64,000 bases of DNA from Candidatus Paraluminiphilus aquimaris (GCF_026230195.1 NZ_CP036501.1:992001-1056000), one strand, 5' to 3'; shown: positions 30,587 through 41,080, numbered from the stretch's first letter. Numbers and translations: made by a program. Notes: a model not told the origin generated them from the letters alone.

Positions 30587-32871
30587 GCAAGGTTCTGAAA
30601 GAGCGTTTACAAAAAGCCGAGCAGGGTCTGTCGCGACGATCGTTTATTGCCGGGATTGCTGGATCGTCGCTCATGATGAGTATGGGCTCGCTTGTGTCGG
30701 GTTGCAGCTCCGATCAAGCATCGAAAGCGCTTGCGACCGGTGATCTCACAAAATTATTTTCGCCCAATATTTGGTTCGAGATTAATGGCGCCGGCGAGGT
30801 GCTGATCAATATTGTACGAGCGGAAATGGGTCAACACGTAGGGACGTCGCTAGCTCAGATTGTTGCGGATGAGCTGGGAGCGGATTGGTCAACAGTGTCC
30901 TTCAAGCACGTCGATACCGACCCTAAATGGGGGGTAATGGTGACGGGTGGCTCCTGGTCTGTTCATACATCGTTTACGGCCCTATCACAGGCCGGCGCCG
31001 CAGGTCGGACGATATTGATCGATGCGGCGGCGAAGCTAATGGGCGTTGATGCGCAAACCTGTCGTGCAGAGAAGGGGGTTATTTCCTCAGGCACAAAGTC
31101 ACTGACCTTTGCTGAGGTGGTGAGTAACGGCGATTTTTCGCGGACCATCACCGAAGATGAGCTCGCGTCGATGCCGGTTAAGGCGCCCGCCGATCGTCAG
31201 GTCATTGGCCGTGACCTCAGAAACCTTGATGTGGCTGATAAATCACAAGGCTCTGCCGTGTACGGTCTCGACGCAGAGCTTCCAGGTATGGCGTACGCTA
31301 TGCCGCTTCTGCCACCTACCCGCTACGGGAGTCAGGTAGTGCAGATTGACGAGCGCGCAGCGAAGTCCATTGACGGCTACATCGGCGCCATTGAAATCAA
31401 AGACCCAAGTCAGACGGTTCAAGCCTGTGTGGTCGTCGCGGCTGAGACGATGCCGGCTGCATTAAAAGCCGCGAAGGCCGTAAAGGTGGAATGGGTGTCT
31501 GGCCCTACTGCCAAGGTGACCGAGTCCGCGATTTTGGAGGAGGGTGCGCGTCTCGCGTCTGACCCTGAAGCCGGTGCGCTTTTTGTTAGTGAGGGAGATA
31601 TATCGGCCGCAAAGGCTAGGGCAGCGGGTTCATTGACGGCAACGTACACCACGAGCACCGCTCTGCACTTCACCATGGAGCCGCAGAACGCGTTGGTGGA
31701 ATTTGGGGCTGATGGCAAATGCCATATTCACGCGGGCAATCAATGGCAGTCATTGATTCTGCCTTACCTGGCCCAAGCGCTCGAGATGCCTGAGACAGAT
31801 ATCGTTATTCACCAATACTATTTGGGCGGCGGTTACGGTAGACGGCTGTTTGGTGATCAGATGATTCCAGCGGCGCTGGCAGCACGTGAATTGAACCGAC
31901 CCGTGAAGCTCATCTTTGATCGGTCATCAGACAGTCGCTTTGACTGCGTGCGGTCACCCTCGGTCTGCGCCTTCGAGGCATCCTTTGATGGCGACGGCTC
32001 ACTGAGCGGGATTGACCACGCGGTTGTGGCTGGCTGGCCGACTAAGACCATGGCGCCAGGGTTCATCGGTACGGGCATCGACGGTGAAGGGCAGATCGAC
32101 GGTTTTTCGATTAACGGGGCAGACCACTGGTACAGTTTGCCAGCGCACCGAGTCAGGGCAATCAACAATGAGCTTGCTCAAGAGACGTTCTTACCAGGAT
32201 GGCTACGGGCAGTGGGTCCTGGGTGGATAAGTTGGGGTGTTGAGAGTTTCCTCGATGAGATTGCGCACAAGCAGGGGCAAGATCCGGTGGCTATGCGGCT
32301 TGGCATGCTTGATGGCGAGGGTAAAAACGCCGGTGGCGCCGGGAGTACTGCAGGCGGAGCAAGGCGTCTGGCTAGGGTGCTAAAAGACGTTGCAGCGCGC
32401 GCTGGCTGGGGTCGCGATATGCCTGCCAACGAGGGCTTGGGCATTGGTGTGGGGCACGGCCAGGAGCGCGGTATGCCAACATGGGTCGCCTGCGTGGCGC
32501 ATGTTGCCGTGGACCCAGACTCAGGCGACGTAACTCTAAAGAAACTATGGCAAACGATTGACGTGGGTACCGTTGTCAACCCAGACGGCGCAATGGCGCA
32601 GGCAGAAGGGGCGGCGCTTTGGGGCGTGAGTCTCGCGCTCCACGAGGGAGCGAGCTTTGCCGATGGCCAGGTGGCCGAGCAGAATCTCGATCGCTACACA
32701 CCTTTGCGAATGCGTGACGTACCTGAGCTCGATATTGCGTTTATCGAGAGCGAGGAGTTCCCAAGTGGGTTGGGCGAGCCGCCGTTGATTCCCGTAGCGC
32801 CAGCGATTGGCAACGCCATCTTCGCGGCATCAGGGCAACGTGTCCGTGAACTGCCGATTCGTTTGAGTTAG
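30583..32871 (+). CDS. iorB: Molybdenum hydroxylase large subunit, Tat-exported (isoquinoline 1-oxidoreductase beta type)
   Basis: 762 residues. The N-terminus has a twin-arginine signal (SRRSFIAG, then a hydrophobic stretch) ending LVSGC, so it may be exported folded with its cofactor and possibly lipidated. The rest follows the xanthine-dehydrogenase/IorB fold: GGGYGRRLFGDQ near residue 415 binds the molybdopterin, and GLGEPPLIPVAPAIGNA near 728-744 carries the catalytic Glu. Family members oxidise aldehydes or N-heterocycles. It lies in the slot between fusA and rpsJ that normally holds tufA. moaB at 58013 serves cofactor synthesis but is far away. Confidence 0.9.
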   Translation: MSKVLKERLQKAEQGLSRRSFIAGIAGSSLMMSMGSLVSGCSSDQASKALATGDLTKLFSPNIWFEINGAGEVLINIVRAEMGQHVGTSLAQIVADELGADWSTVSFKHVDTDPKWGVMVTGGSWSVHTSFTALSQAGAAGRTILIDAAAKLMGVDAQTCRAEKGVISSGTKSLTFAEVVSNGDFSRTITEDELASMPVKAPADRQVIGRDLRNLDVADKSQGSAVYGLDAELPGMAYAMPLLPPTRYGSQVVQIDERAAKSIDGYIGAIEIKDPSQTVQACVVVAAETMPAALKAAKAVKVEWVSGPTAKVTESAILEEGARLASDPEAGALFVSEGDISAAKARAAGSLTATYTTSTALHFTMEPQNALVEFGADGKCHIHAGNQWQSLILPYLAQALEMPETDIVIHQYYLGGGYGRRLFGDQMIPAALAARELNRPVKLIFDRSSDSRFDCVRSPSVCAFEASFDGDGSLSGIDHAVVAGWPTKTMAPGFIGTGIDGEGQIDGFSINGADHWYSLPAHRVRAINNELAQETFLPGWLRAVGPGWISWGVESFLDEIAHKQGQDPVAMRLGMLDGEGKNAGGAGSTAGGARRLARVLKDVAARAGWGRDMPANEGLGIGVGHGQERGMPTWVACVAHVAVDPDSGDVTLKKLWQTIDVGTVVNPDGAMAQAEGAALWGVSLALHEGASFADGQVAEQNLDRYTPLRMRDVPELDIAFIESEEFPSGLGEPPLIPVAPAIGNAIFAASGQRVRELPIRLS

Positions 32872-32918
32872 ATCATGGGTCCCGTGGCTTTTTGAGTCGC
32901 GCGCAACAGGCAATTGTC

Positions 32919-32941
32919 AACGGGCCCGAGGGCCCGTTTTT
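32919..32941 (+). terminator. Intrinsic terminator after iorB
   Basis: AACGGGCCC (32919-32927) pairs with GGGCCCGTT (32930-32938) around GA, with a T-rich tail to 32947. It ends the iorAB unit before the rpsJ promoter. Confidence 0.9.
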
Positions 32942-32991
32942 GTTTTTTGGAAAAAAACGGGCAAACGGTAATAACTGACACTAAATTGCAG

Positions 32992-33020
32992 TTGACACTA
33001 CCCACCCACGTCCTTAGACT
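32992..33020 (+). promoter_or_regulatory. Promoter of the S10 operon (rpsJ)
   Basis: TTGACA (32992-32997), a 17-base spacer and TAGACT (33015-33020), followed by TCGCTCTCTTTTTTT. From 33009 to about 33035 it is nearly identical to the rpsL promoter. The short leader has GGATCCC...GGGTACC and a second T-run just before the ribosome binding site. Confidence 0.8.
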
Positions 33021-33076
33021 TCGCTCTCTTTTTTTCGGGATCCCTTGCGGGTACCGGTTTTTTTAGGAGATTGCTT

Positions 33077-33388
33077 GTGCAGAATCAACGTATTCGAATC
33101 CGCCTTAAGGCGTTCGATCACAAACTCATCGACGCTTCCACTCAGGAAATCGTCGAGACCGCACGCCGAACAGGCGCGCAGGTCCGTGGACCCATCCCAC
33201 TTCCAACGAAGAAGGAAAAGTTCACCATCCTCGTATCACCTCACGTGAACAAGGATGCTCGTGACCAGTACGAGATTCGTACACACAAGCGACTCATGGA
33301 CATTATCGAGCCAACGGAAAAGACCGTTGACGCGTTGATGAAGCTAGACCTTGCTGCGGGCGTTGAAGTCCAAATCAGCTTGGCATAG
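33077..33388 (+). CDS. rpsJ: 30S ribosomal protein S10
   Basis: 103 residues from GTG 33077 ([16 protein letters not shown]), exactly the E. coli length; AGGAGA at 33065-33070 is well placed. A TTG at 33071 is in frame but adjoins the ribosome binding site. S10 is also NusE, the partner of NusB. Confidence 0.97.
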   Translation: MQNQRIRIRLKAFDHKLIDASTQEIVETARRTGAQVRGPIPLPTKKEKFTILVSPHVNKDARDQYEIRTHKRLMDIIEPTEKTVDALMKLDLAAGVEVQISLA

Positions 33389-33410
33389 CGACAATTTAGA
33401 AGTAAGCCTG

Positions 33411-33450
33411 CCCAGTTCGCTGGGTGTGTAACGAGTAAGGCAATTACTCG
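33411..33450 (+). promoter_or_regulatory. Two stem-loops in the rpsJ-rplC gap
   Basis: CCCAG-TTCG-CTGGG (33411-33424), a UUCG-type tetraloop hairpin, and CGAGTAA-GGCAA-TTACTCG (33432-33450). The gap is 103 bases, unusually long for this operon. The structures could control rplC translation or mRNA processing. Confidence 0.5.
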
Positions 33451-33491
33451 GCCATAGAGGGTTAAGCCCCGTACACGGAGAGGTTAGTACC

Positions 33492-34133
33492 ATGACTGTG
33501 GGAATAGTCGGCCGTAAATCAGGTATGACACGTGTGTTTACCGAAGACGGTGTATCAGTACCAGTGACCGTAGTGGAAGTTGTTCCAAACCGCGTCACTC
33601 AAATCAAAGAGCAAGATACCGATGGGTATCGAGCAATTCAGGTCACAGCGGGTAACCGCAAGGCCTCAAAAGTTAGCAAGCCAGAAGCGGGCCATTTCGC
33701 TGCCGCAGGTGTTGAAGCCGGAACGGGACTCTGGGAGTTTCGCTTGGACGGCTCAGACGAGGCGTTCGAATTGGGCGCTGAGCTAACCGTTGCACGATTT
33801 GAGCAAGGCCAGAAGGTGGACGTCGCGGGTCAGTCGAAGGGTAAGGGATTCCAGGGCGGTGTTAAGCGCTGGAACTTCAGTATGCAAGACGCCACGCACG
33901 GAAACTCGCTGTCGCATCGTGCTCCGGGTTCGCTCGGTCAATGCCAAACCCCTGGGCGTGTTTTCAAGGGTAAGAAGATGGCAGGTCATATGGGTGCTGA
34001 GCGTGTTACCACGCAGGGTCTCGAAGTGGTTCGTGTTGATGTTGAGCGCAATCTGTTGCTCATCAAAGGCGCGGTGCCCGGAGCTCCCGGCGGTGACGTA
34101 ATCGTTCGCCCAACGACTAAGTCGCGTCGCTAA
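33492..34133 (+). CDS. rplC: 50S ribosomal protein L3
   Basis: Early 50S assembly protein, 213 residues (E. coli 209). It opens [16 protein letters not shown] and carries the core loop [14 protein letters not shown] with the Gln that is methylated in E. coli. GGAGAGG precedes ATG 33492. Confidence 0.97.
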   Translation: MTVGIVGRKSGMTRVFTEDGVSVPVTVVEVVPNRVTQIKEQDTDGYRAIQVTAGNRKASKVSKPEAGHFAAAGVEAGTGLWEFRLDGSDEAFELGAELTVARFEQGQKVDVAGQSKGKGFQGGVKRWNFSMQDATHGNSLSHRAPGSLGQCQTPGRVFKGKKMAGHMGAERVTTQGLEVVRVDVERNLLLIKGAVPGAPGGDVIVRPTTKSRR

Positions 34134-34144
34134 GGAGGCTTACC

Positions 34145-34762
34145 GTGGAATTAAATGTAGTTAAGCCTGGAAAGAAGAAGCCAGGCACTGTTGAGGTCTC
34201 CGAAGCGACATTCGCAAGGGACTACAACGAGTCGTTGATCCACCAGGTGGTTACGGCGTATCTCGCGGGTGGCCGTCAGGGCACACGTGCTCAGAAAAAT
34301 CGCTCGGCGGTTGCTGGTGGTGGTAAGAAGCCATGGCGTCAAAAGGGCACGGGTCGTGCTCGAGCGGGAACGATTCGTTCTCCAATCTGGCGTAGTGGTG
34401 GTGTGACCTTCGCGGCGTCCCCGCAGGATCACAGCCAGAAAGTGAACAAGAAGATGTATCGCTCTGCGATGCGTTCGATTTTGTCTGAGCTGGCGCGAAG
34501 CGAGCGATTGGTTGTGGTTGAGAGCATGAGCCTTGAGCAGCCGAAAACGAAGCTTTTGGTTGAAGCGCTCAAGGGCTACGGCTTGGAGAATGTGTTGATC
34601 GTGGCGTCTGAGGTTGATCAAAACCTCTATCTCGCTTCGCGCAACCTACACAAGGTAGACGTGCGTGACGTGGAAGGCGTGGATCCAGTCAGTCTCATTG
34701 CTCATGAGAAGGTCGTGGTGACTGTCGACGCAGTGAAAAAGTTTGAGGAGGCTTTGGCATGA
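34145..34762 (+). CDS. rplD: 50S ribosomal protein L4
   Basis: 205 residues with a GTG start at 34145 after AAGGAGG. The exit-tunnel loop region reads [15 protein letters not shown], as in other L4 proteins. In E. coli L4 also represses this operon through a leader ahead of rpsJ; the leader here is too short to be sure of the same mechanism. Confidence 0.97.
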   Translation: MELNVVKPGKKKPGTVEVSEATFARDYNESLIHQVVTAYLAGGRQGTRAQKNRSAVAGGGKKPWRQKGTGRARAGTIRSPIWRSGGVTFAASPQDHSQKVNKKMYRSAMRSILSELARSERLVVVESMSLEQPKTKLLVEALKGYGLENVLIVASEVDQNLYLASRNLHKVDVRDVEGVDPVSLIAHEKVVVTVDAVKKFEEALA

Positions 34763-35055
34763 ATCAGGAGCGAGTATTCCAGATTTTGATGGGGCCTCAC
34801 GTGTCAGAGAAGGCGGCTATTGTCGCAGACGCGAATAACCAATACGTGTTCCGTGTTGCGCTTGACGCAACCAAGGAAGAGATCAAGCACTCCGTGGAGC
34901 AGCTGTTCAAAGTGGCGGTTGACGACGTTAAGACTCTGCGCGTCAAAGGCAAATCGAAGCGCAACCGTTTTGGTTTGACGACGAAGCCGACGTGGAAGAA
35001 GGCTTATGTTCGTTTGGCGCAAGGTCAAGAGATTGACTTTGCGACGATCAATTAA
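34759..35055 (+). CDS. rplW: 50S ribosomal protein L23
   Basis: Tunnel-exit protein and docking site for trigger factor and SRP, 98 residues. It overlaps the rplD stop by four bases (ATGA). VSEKA and [11 protein letters not shown] are family blocks. Confidence 0.96.
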   Translation: MNQERVFQILMGPHVSEKAAIVADANNQYVFRVALDATKEEIKHSVEQLFKVAVDDVKTLRVKGKSKRNRFGLTTKPTWKKAYVRLAQGQEIDFATIN

Positions 35056-35067
35056 GAGGTATAGGTC

Positions 35068-35895
35068 ATGGCAGTCGTAAAAAGTAAACCGACATCAGCA
35101 GGCCGCCGTCATCACGTTCGCGTGGTGCACAAAGATCTGCACAAGGGCCGTGGGTATGCGCCGCTCCTCGAGAAAAACTCGAAGACGGGTGGTCGTAACA
35201 ACCTCGGTCGCATTACAACGCGCCACATCGGCGGCGGACACAAGCATCACTACCGCGTCATCGATTTCAAGCGTACTAAGGATGGCATTCCAGCGAAGGT
35301 TGAGCGTGTTGAGTACGATCCTAACCGCACGGCGCACATTGCACTTTTGTTATTTGCCGATGGCGAGCGCCGCTACATTATTGCGCCAAAGGGTGTTGTG
35401 GCGGGCGATACATTGCTATCAGGCGCTGCGGCACCGATCAAAGCGGGTAACTGCTTGCCGATTCGTAATATCCCCGTCGGTGCCGTGATTCACGCAATTG
35501 AGCTCAAGCCTGGTAAGGGTGCGCAGCTGGCCCGCTCTGCTGGCGCCGCTGTTCAGTTGGTTGCTCGCGAGGGTCAATACGCGACCATTCGTCTGCGTTC
35601 AGGTGAGATGCGTAAGGTCCCTGTAGATTGTCGCGCGACACTGGGCGAAGTCTCCAACAATGAGCACAGTCTGCGTAAGTTGGGTAAGGCGGGTGCGTCT
35701 CGATGGCGTGGTGTTCGCCCAACGGTTCGCGGTGTGGCCATGAACCCAGTCGATCACCCACATGGTGGTGGTGAAGGTCGGACATCGGGTGGCCGTCATC
35801 CTGTGACGCCATGGGGTGTGCCAACCAAGGGTTACAAAACTCGTAAAAACAAGCGTACGGACAATCTTATTGTTCGTCGTCGTAGCAAGAAGTAA
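35068..35895 (+). CDS. rplB: 50S ribosomal protein L2
   Basis: Near the peptidyl-transferase centre, 275 residues. The C-terminal block [14 protein letters not shown] holds the conserved His. It begins [15 protein letters not shown]. Confidence 0.97.
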   Translation: MAVVKSKPTSAGRRHHVRVVHKDLHKGRGYAPLLEKNSKTGGRNNLGRITTRHIGGGHKHHYRVIDFKRTKDGIPAKVERVEYDPNRTAHIALLLFADGERRYIIAPKGVVAGDTLLSGAAAPIKAGNCLPIRNIPVGAVIHAIELKPGKGAQLARSAGAAVQLVAREGQYATIRLRSGEMRKVPVDCRATLGEVSNNEHSLRKLGKAGASRWRGVRPTVRGVAMNPVDHPHGGGEGRTSGGRHPVTPWGVPTKGYKTRKNKRTDNLIVRRRSKK

Positions 35896-35908
35896 GGGGA
35901 GATAAGAG

Positions 35909-36184
35909 ATGCCACGTTCATTGAAAAAAGGCCCCTTCATCGATCTTCACCTATTGAAGAAGGTCGAGACGGCGCTAGAGAAAAACGATCGACGTCCCAT
36001 TAAGACATGGTCTCGTCGGTCCATGATTGCACCGGATATGGTGGGTTTGACAATTGCCGTTCACAACGGTCGTCAGCACGTACCGGTCCTGATCAACGAA
36101 GATATGGTTGGCCATAAGCTCGGTGAGTTTGCGGCAACGCGTACTTATCGCGGTCACATCGTCGATAAGAAAGCGAAGCGCTAA
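35909..36184 (+). CDS. rpsS: 30S ribosomal protein S19
   Basis: 91 residues ([15 protein letters not shown]). It contains HNGRQHVPV and [20 protein letters not shown] precedes ATG 35909. Confidence 0.97.
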   Translation: MPRSLKKGPFIDLHLLKKVETALEKNDRRPIKTWSRRSMIAPDMVGLTIAVHNGRQHVPVLINEDMVGHKLGEFAATRTYRGHIVDKKAKR

Positions 36185-36202
36185 GGCGTACGGAGAAAGA
36201 TG

Positions 36203-36541
36203 ATGGAAGTCTCAGCAAAATTGCGCGGCGCTCGCATCTCGGCTCAGAAGGCCCGTTTGGTCGCTGACCAAGTGCGTGGTATGCCGGTTGGCGAAGCGTT
36301 AACGCTGCTCGAATTCAGCACGAAGAAAAGTGCTCACATTGTTCGCAAACTGTTGAACTCTGCGATTGCTAACGCAGAGAACAACAACGGTGCTGACGTT
36401 GACGAGTTGCGTGTTGCAACTATTTTCGTCGATGAAGGTATGACCATGAAGCGCATGCGTGCACGTGCTAAAGGTCGTGGCGATCGTATTTTTAAGCGCA
36501 CCTGCCATATCACGGTAGGCGTCGCTGACAACGATAACTAA
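36203..36541 (+). CDS. rplV: 50S ribosomal protein L22
   Basis: Lines the exit tunnel. 112 residues from ATG 36203 ([16 protein letters not shown]); an ATG one codon earlier is also in frame. The C-terminal [15 protein letters not shown] is the tunnel hairpin region. Confidence 0.96.
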   Translation: MEVSAKLRGARISAQKARLVADQVRGMPVGEALTLLEFSTKKSAHIVRKLLNSAIANAENNNGADVDELRVATIFVDEGMTMKRMRARAKGRGDRIFKRTCHITVGVADNDN

Positions 36542-36553
36542 GGAGAGGGTCGC

Positions 36554-37228
36554 ATGGGTCAGAAGGTACATCCGACTGGTATCCGCCTAGGTGTGGTCAA
36601 AGACCACAACTCGGTTTGGTATGCAGATAGCAAGAACTACGCGTCGCAGTTGGTGACAGATCTTGAGGTGCGCGAGTACATCTTGAAGCGTCTCGATGCG
36701 GCATCGGTAAGTCGTGTGGTTATTGAACGTCCAGCTCAGACAGCGCGGGTCACTATCCACACAGCGCGTCCAGGCATCGTAATCGGTAAGAAAGGCGAAG
36801 ACGTGGAAGCGCTCCGCCAAGAGCTCAGCAAGCGTATGGGTGTTCCGGTTCACATTACGATCGAGGAAATCCGCAAGCCTGACATGGATGCACGTTTGGT
36901 TGCTCAGAACGTGGCGCAGCAGCTTGAGCGTCGCGTTATGTTCCGTCGGGCAATGAAGCGCGTCGTGCAGAACGCAATGCGCCAGGGTGCTGAGGGAATC
37001 AAAGTACAGGTTGGTGGTCGACTCGGTGGTGCTGAGATCGCACGATCTGAATGGTATCGAGAAGGGCGCGTACCGCTGCATACATTGCGTGCGGACATCG
37101 ACTACGCAACGTACGAGGCACATACCACTTACGGTGTAATTGGTGTGAAGGTTTGGATTTTCAAAGGTGAAATCATCGGTGATACCGATGAGGGCCAGGA
37201 AGCGCCACGTCGCGCGACCGCGAGCTAA
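36554..37228 (+). CDS. rpsC: 30S ribosomal protein S3
   Basis: mRNA-entry protein, 224 residues, with a KH domain ([16 protein letters not shown]). It begins [14 protein letters not shown]. Confidence 0.97.
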   Translation: MGQKVHPTGIRLGVVKDHNSVWYADSKNYASQLVTDLEVREYILKRLDAASVSRVVIERPAQTARVTIHTARPGIVIGKKGEDVEALRQELSKRMGVPVHITIEEIRKPDMDARLVAQNVAQQLERRVMFRRAMKRVVQNAMRQGAEGIKVQVGGRLGGAEIARSEWYREGRVPLHTLRADIDYATYEAHTTYGVIGVKVWIFKGEIIGDTDEGQEAPRRATAS

Positions 37229-37246
37229 TTGGGCAAGGACTGAAGT

Positions 37247-37660
37247 ATGTTGCAACCCAAGAGAACAAAGTTCCGCAAGATGCAAAAAGGCCGTAATCGC
37301 GGTCTGGCTGAGCGGGGCAGCAAGGTAAGTTTCGGTGAGTACGCATTGAAGGCGACGGGTCGTGGACGGATCACGGCGCGTCAAATCGAGGCGGCTCGTC
37401 GAACAATGACTCGTCACATCAAGCGTGGCGGAAAGATTTGGATTCGAATCTTCCCAGACAAGCCTATTACAGGTAAGCCTCTCGAGGTTCGTCAGGGTAA
37501 AGGTAAGGGTAACGTTGAGTATTGGGTAGCCCAGATTCAGCCCGGCCGCGTGTTGTATGAAGTGGAAGGTGTTTCTGAGGAGCTTGCACGCGAGGCGTTT
37601 GCGCTCGCCGCGGCGAAGCTGCCCTTGCAGACGACATTTGTTAAGCGATCGGTGATGTGA
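37247..37660 (+). CDS. rplP: 50S ribosomal protein L16
   Basis: Contacts A-site tRNA, 137 residues. The conserved [14 protein letters not shown] contains the Arg that YcfD hydroxylates in E. coli. The stop overlaps the rpmC start. Confidence 0.97.
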   Translation: MLQPKRTKFRKMQKGRNRGLAERGSKVSFGEYALKATGRGRITARQIEAARRTMTRHIKRGGKIWIRIFPDKPITGKPLEVRQGKGKGNVEYWVAQIQPGRVLYEVEGVSEELAREAFALAAAKLPLQTTFVKRSVM

Positions 37661-37851
37661 TGAAAGCGAGTGAACTAGTAGAGAAGTCAGTTGACGATCT
37701 GAACAAGCAGTTGCTCGATCTCCGTGAGGAGCACTTCAAGCTCCGTATGGCGAAGGCGACAGGTCAGCTCGGTCAGACACACTTATTGAAGCAGACGCAG
37801 CGTGATATCGCGCGCGTTAAAACAGTATTGCAACAGAAGGCAGGTCAGTGA
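37660..37851 (+). CDS. rpmC: 50S ribosomal protein L29
   Basis: 63 residues from ATG 37660, which shares its A with the rplP stop (TGATG). A GTG one codon earlier is in frame. [17 protein letters not shown] is the L29 signature. Confidence 0.95.
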   Translation: MKASELVEKSVDDLNKQLLDLREEHFKLRMAKATGQLGQTHLLKQTQRDIARVKTVLQQKAGQ

Positions 37852-38120
37852 TGGCAGCAGCGGAAGACACAGCTCGTACGCTCCAAGGTCGTGTTGTTAG
37901 CGACAAGATGGATAAGACGATCACTGTATTGATTGAACGTCGTGTAAAGCACCCCGTTTACGGTAAGTACATTACGCGCTCTTCAAAGGTACACGCTCAC
38001 GATGAAGACAATCGTGCTGGTATGGGAGACACCGTGCTGGTTGCTGAGTCTCGACCACTGTCTAAGACAAAGTCTTGGATGCTGGTTGACGTCGTTGAGG
38101 TAGCGACAGACATCGCTTGA
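37851..38120 (+). CDS. rpsQ: 30S ribosomal protein S17
   Basis: 89 residues from ATG 37851, overlapping the rpmC stop by one base. [14 protein letters not shown] and KHPVYGKYI mark the family. It closes the S10 operon. Confidence 0.95.
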   Translation: MAAAEDTARTLQGRVVSDKMDKTITVLIERRVKHPVYGKYITRSSKVHAHDEDNRAGMGDTVLVAESRPLSKTKSWMLVDVVEVATDIA

Positions 38121-38164
38121 GTTAAAGACCAATGCGGCAATGCGCCGCGGTATGAGGTAGGGAA

Positions 38165-38533
38165 ATGATTCAGACCGAATCGTATTTGGAAGTGGCAGAC
38201 AACAGCGGTGCGCGTCGCGTTATGTGCATCAAGGTGTTGGGTGGTTCTAAGCGTCGTTATGCACGTGTTGGAGACATCATCAAGGTCACGGTTAAAGAGG
38301 CTATCCCTCGCGGCAAGGTCAAGAAAGGCCAGGTTATGCGCGCGGTTGTGGTTCGCACTCGTAAAGGTGTGCGTCGACCAGATGGCTCGTTGATCAAGTT
38401 CGATGAGAACGCGGCGGTGTTGTTAAACAACTCAGACGCGCCAATCGGCACGCGTATCTTCGGTCCTGTGACGCGCGAGCTTCGCGGTGAGAAATTCATG
38501 AAGATCATCTCGCTGGCGCCAGAAGTAATCTGA
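38165..38533 (+). CDS. rplN: 50S ribosomal protein L14
   Basis: 122 residues ([17 protein letters not shown]), first gene of the spc group. The 44-base gap before it carries a small hairpin GCGGC-AATGC-GCCGC but no promoter or terminator was recognised, so transcription probably continues from the S10 genes. Confidence 0.97.
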   Translation: MIQTESYLEVADNSGARRVMCIKVLGGSKRRYARVGDIIKVTVKEAIPRGKVKKGQVMRAVVVRTRKGVRRPDGSLIKFDENAAVLLNNSDAPIGTRIFGPVTRELRGEKFMKIISLAPEVI

Positions 38534-38559
38534 GCGGCCCGAGTTAGGAGAAGAAGGTA

Positions 38560-38874
38560 ATGGCAAAGATTAAACGCGACGACGAAGTAATCGTGATTGC
38601 GGGCCGTGATAAGGGCAAGCGCGGTACTGTGCGTCAGGTCCTCGATACGGGCAAGCTGGTGGTCTCTGGTATCAACATGATCAAGAAGCACACCAAGCCA
38701 AACCCTCAGGCGGGTGTTTCGGGCGGTATCGTTGAGCGAGAAGCGCCCATTCAAATCTCTAATGTAGCTATTTATAACTCGGAAGCCGGTCGGGCTGATC
38801 GCGTTGGTTACAAAGTGGAAGACGGTAAAAAAGTTCGAATCTACAAGTCGGACGGCAGCGCGATTGACGCGTAA
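38560..38874 (+). CDS. rplX: 50S ribosomal protein L24
   Basis: Assembly-initiator protein, 104 residues, with a KOW motif ([13 protein letters not shown]). TAGGAGAAG precedes ATG 38560. Confidence 0.97.
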   Translation: MAKIKRDDEVIVIAGRDKGKRGTVRQVLDTGKLVVSGINMIKKHTKPNPQAGVSGGIVEREAPIQISNVAIYNSEAGRADRVGYKVEDGKKVRIYKSDGSAIDA

Positions 38875-38899
38875 ATCAAGGCTTTTGAGGTAGCTAATA

Positions 38900-39439
38900 A
38901 TGGCAACGCTTAAAGATAGGTATCGCAGCGAGATCGCGCCAAAGCTCAAAGAAGAGCTTGGGCTCTCGAATGTGATGGAAGTGCCCCGTGTCACGAAGAT
39001 TACGTTGAACATGGGTGTGGGTGAGGCAGTCGGAGACAAGAAGGTTCTCGAGAGCGCCGTTGCGGACATGACAAAGATCGCCGGCCAGAAGCCTGTTGTG
39101 ACGAAGTCTCGCAAGTCGATCGCCGGATTCAAGATCCGCGACGGATGGCCAATCGGCTGCAAGGTCACCTTGCGCGACGAGCGTATGTACGAGTTTTTGG
39201 AGCGCTTAATTTCAATCGCGATTCCGCGTATTCGTGACTTCCGTGGTGTCAGCGGCAAACAGTTCGACGGCCGCGGTAACTTTGCGATGGGTGTTACCGA
39301 GCAGATTATTTTCCCTGAGATCGATTACGACCAGGTGGATAAGTTGCGTGGCATGGACATTGTTATCACGACGTCGGCGAAGAACGACGATCAGGGGCGC
39401 GCCTTACTTAGCGCCTTTAACTTCCCATTTAAGGGCTGA
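38900..39439 (+). CDS. rplE: 50S ribosomal protein L5
   Basis: 5S rRNA-binding protein, 179 residues. It contains [25 protein letters not shown] and the terminal LLSAFNFPF. In E. coli S8 represses the spc operon at this start; that site was not analysed here. Confidence 0.97.
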   Translation: MATLKDRYRSEIAPKLKEELGLSNVMEVPRVTKITLNMGVGEAVGDKKVLESAVADMTKIAGQKPVVTKSRKSIAGFKIRDGWPIGCKVTLRDERMYEFLERLISIAIPRIRDFRGVSGKQFDGRGNFAMGVTEQIIFPEIDYDQVDKLRGMDIVITTSAKNDDQGRALLSAFNFPFKG

Positions 39440-39448
39440 GGCAGAGTT

Positions 39449-39754
39449 ATGGCTAAGAAATCGATGGTGGCCAGAGAGAATAAGCGCGCGCGTACCGTAG
39501 CTAAGTACGCGGCCAAGCGGGCCAAGTTGAAAGAGATTATTGCGGACGTTAATGCGGATGATGACGCGCGCTGGGAAGCGCAGATTGCGCTGCAAAAGCT
39601 ACCGCGCAACGCGAACCCAGTACGCCAGCAGAGACGCTGCCAGATTACGGGTCGCCCACACGGCGTTTACCGCAAGTTTGGTTTGTGCCGAAACAAGTTA
39701 CGTGAAGCCGCTATGCGCGGTGATGTACCGGGCTTGGTTAAGTCAAGCTGGTAA
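39449..39754 (+). CDS. rpsN: 30S ribosomal protein S14
   Basis: 101 residues, the long form without the zinc-binding Cys quartet. [15 protein letters not shown] and [12 protein letters not shown] are the family blocks. Confidence 0.97.
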   Translation: MAKKSMVARENKRARTVAKYAAKRAKLKEIIADVNADDDARWEAQIALQKLPRNANPVRQQRRCQITGRPHGVYRKFGLCRNKLREAAMRGDVPGLVKSSW

Positions 39755-39769
39755 CGGAGACGAACGACT

Positions 39770-40165
39770 ATGAGTATGCAAGATCCTATCAGTGACATGT
39801 TGACCCGAGTGCGTAACGCACAAATGGCGGGTAAGAAGTTTGTCGACATGCCTGGATCCAAGTTAAAGGCGGCTGTCGCCCAAGTTCTCGAAGACGAAGG
39901 TTACATTTCAGGTCATCGCGTTGAATCTGCGGAAGGCAAGCCACGTCTAAGCATCGAGCTGAAGTATTACAACGGCAAGCCAGTGATCGCAGAGATCGAG
40001 CGATTCAGTAAGCCATCGCTTCGTCGGTATGCAGGTAAAGACAAAATGCCGAATGTCCGAGGTGGTTTGGGCGTAGCGATCGTATCGACTTCAAAGGGCG
40101 TTATGACCGACCGTGCAGCCAAGGCGCAGGGCGTCGGTGGCGAAGTCCTTTGCACAGTATTTTAA
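39770..40165 (+). CDS. rpsH: 30S ribosomal protein S8
   Basis: Central-domain 16S rRNA binder, 131 residues. It begins [18 protein letters not shown] and ends with the [10 protein letters not shown]...GGEVLC block. Confidence 0.97.
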   Translation: MSMQDPISDMLTRVRNAQMAGKKFVDMPGSKLKAAVAQVLEDEGYISGHRVESAEGKPRLSIELKYYNGKPVIAEIERFSKPSLRRYAGKDKMPNVRGGLGVAIVSTSKGVMTDRAAKAQGVGGEVLCTVF

Positions 40166-40187
40166 TTGAGAGCGGGAGAATCGATTC

Positions 40188-40715
40188 ATGTCACGTGTAG
40201 CGAATAGCCCGGTCAGCCTTCCGAAGGGCGTTGAAGTCAACATTAATGGCAGCAGCGTTTCAGTAAAGGGTGGTAAAGGGACAATGGAAATGACGTTGAC
40301 GGATGGCATCAGTATCGATGTCAACGAGGGCGTCGCACAGATCATTTACGACTTCGATACCAACCGCGCTATGGCGGGTACAACGCGGGCGTTGTTAAAC
40401 AACCTCGTCGTCGGTGTCTCTGATGGTTGGGAAAAGAAGTTGGTACTTAACGGTGTGGGCTATCGTGCCAAGGCATCCGGTAAGACCGTTAATTTGAGCC
40501 TCGGTTTGTCACACCCAGTTGACTACGAACTGCCTGAAGGATTGTCTGCAGAGACACCGACGCAGACAGAGATCGTGATTCGAGGAACTGATAAGCAGGC
40601 AGTGGGTCAAGCGGCAGCTGAAATTCGGAGCTTCCGTCCACCAGAGCCATACAAGGGCAAAGGTATCCGATACGCAGACGAGTACGTCCGACGTAAGGAA
40701 GCCAAGAAGAAGTAA
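40188..40715 (+). CDS. rplF: 50S ribosomal protein L6
   Basis: 175 residues ([15 protein letters not shown]). The C-terminal [14 protein letters not shown] is the family signature. Confidence 0.97.
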   Translation: MSRVANSPVSLPKGVEVNINGSSVSVKGGKGTMEMTLTDGISIDVNEGVAQIIYDFDTNRAMAGTTRALLNNLVVGVSDGWEKKLVLNGVGYRAKASGKTVNLSLGLSHPVDYELPEGLSAETPTQTEIVIRGTDKQAVGQAAAEIRSFRPPEPYKGKGIRYADEYVRRKEAKKK

Positions 40716-40726
40716 CGGGTAAAGCG

Positions 40727-41077
40727 ATGAATGATAAGACTCAGGCGCGTTTGCGCCGCGCACGCAAGTCGCGTGTTCGTATGCGTACCGCTGGTGATGT
40801 TCGTCTTACGGTAAACCGTACGCCGCGTCATATTTATGCGCAGATCATTAACGGCGAAGGTGACCGTGTGTTGGCTCAGGCTTCTACATTGGACAAAGAC
40901 CTCCGCAGTGGCGCAACGGGCAACATCGAAGCCGCAGCAGCCGTTGGCAAGTTAGTGGCAGAGCGGGCAAAAGCAGCAGGTGTAACTGAAGTGGCATTTG
41001 ATCGCTCAGGTTATAAGTATCACGGTCGAGTTAAAGCGCTAGCGGATGCGGCGCGCGAAGGCGGATTGGAGTTTTAA
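40727..41077 (+). CDS. rplR: 50S ribosomal protein L18
   Basis: 5S rRNA-binding protein, 116 residues. [13 protein letters not shown] and [19 protein letters not shown] are typical. Confidence 0.97.
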   Translation: MNDKTQARLRRARKSRVRMRTAGDVRLTVNRTPRHIYAQIINGEGDRVLAQASTLDKDLRSGATGNIEAAAAVGKLVAERAKAAGVTEVAFDRSGYKYHGRVKALADAAREGGLEF

Positions 41078-41080
41078 GCC

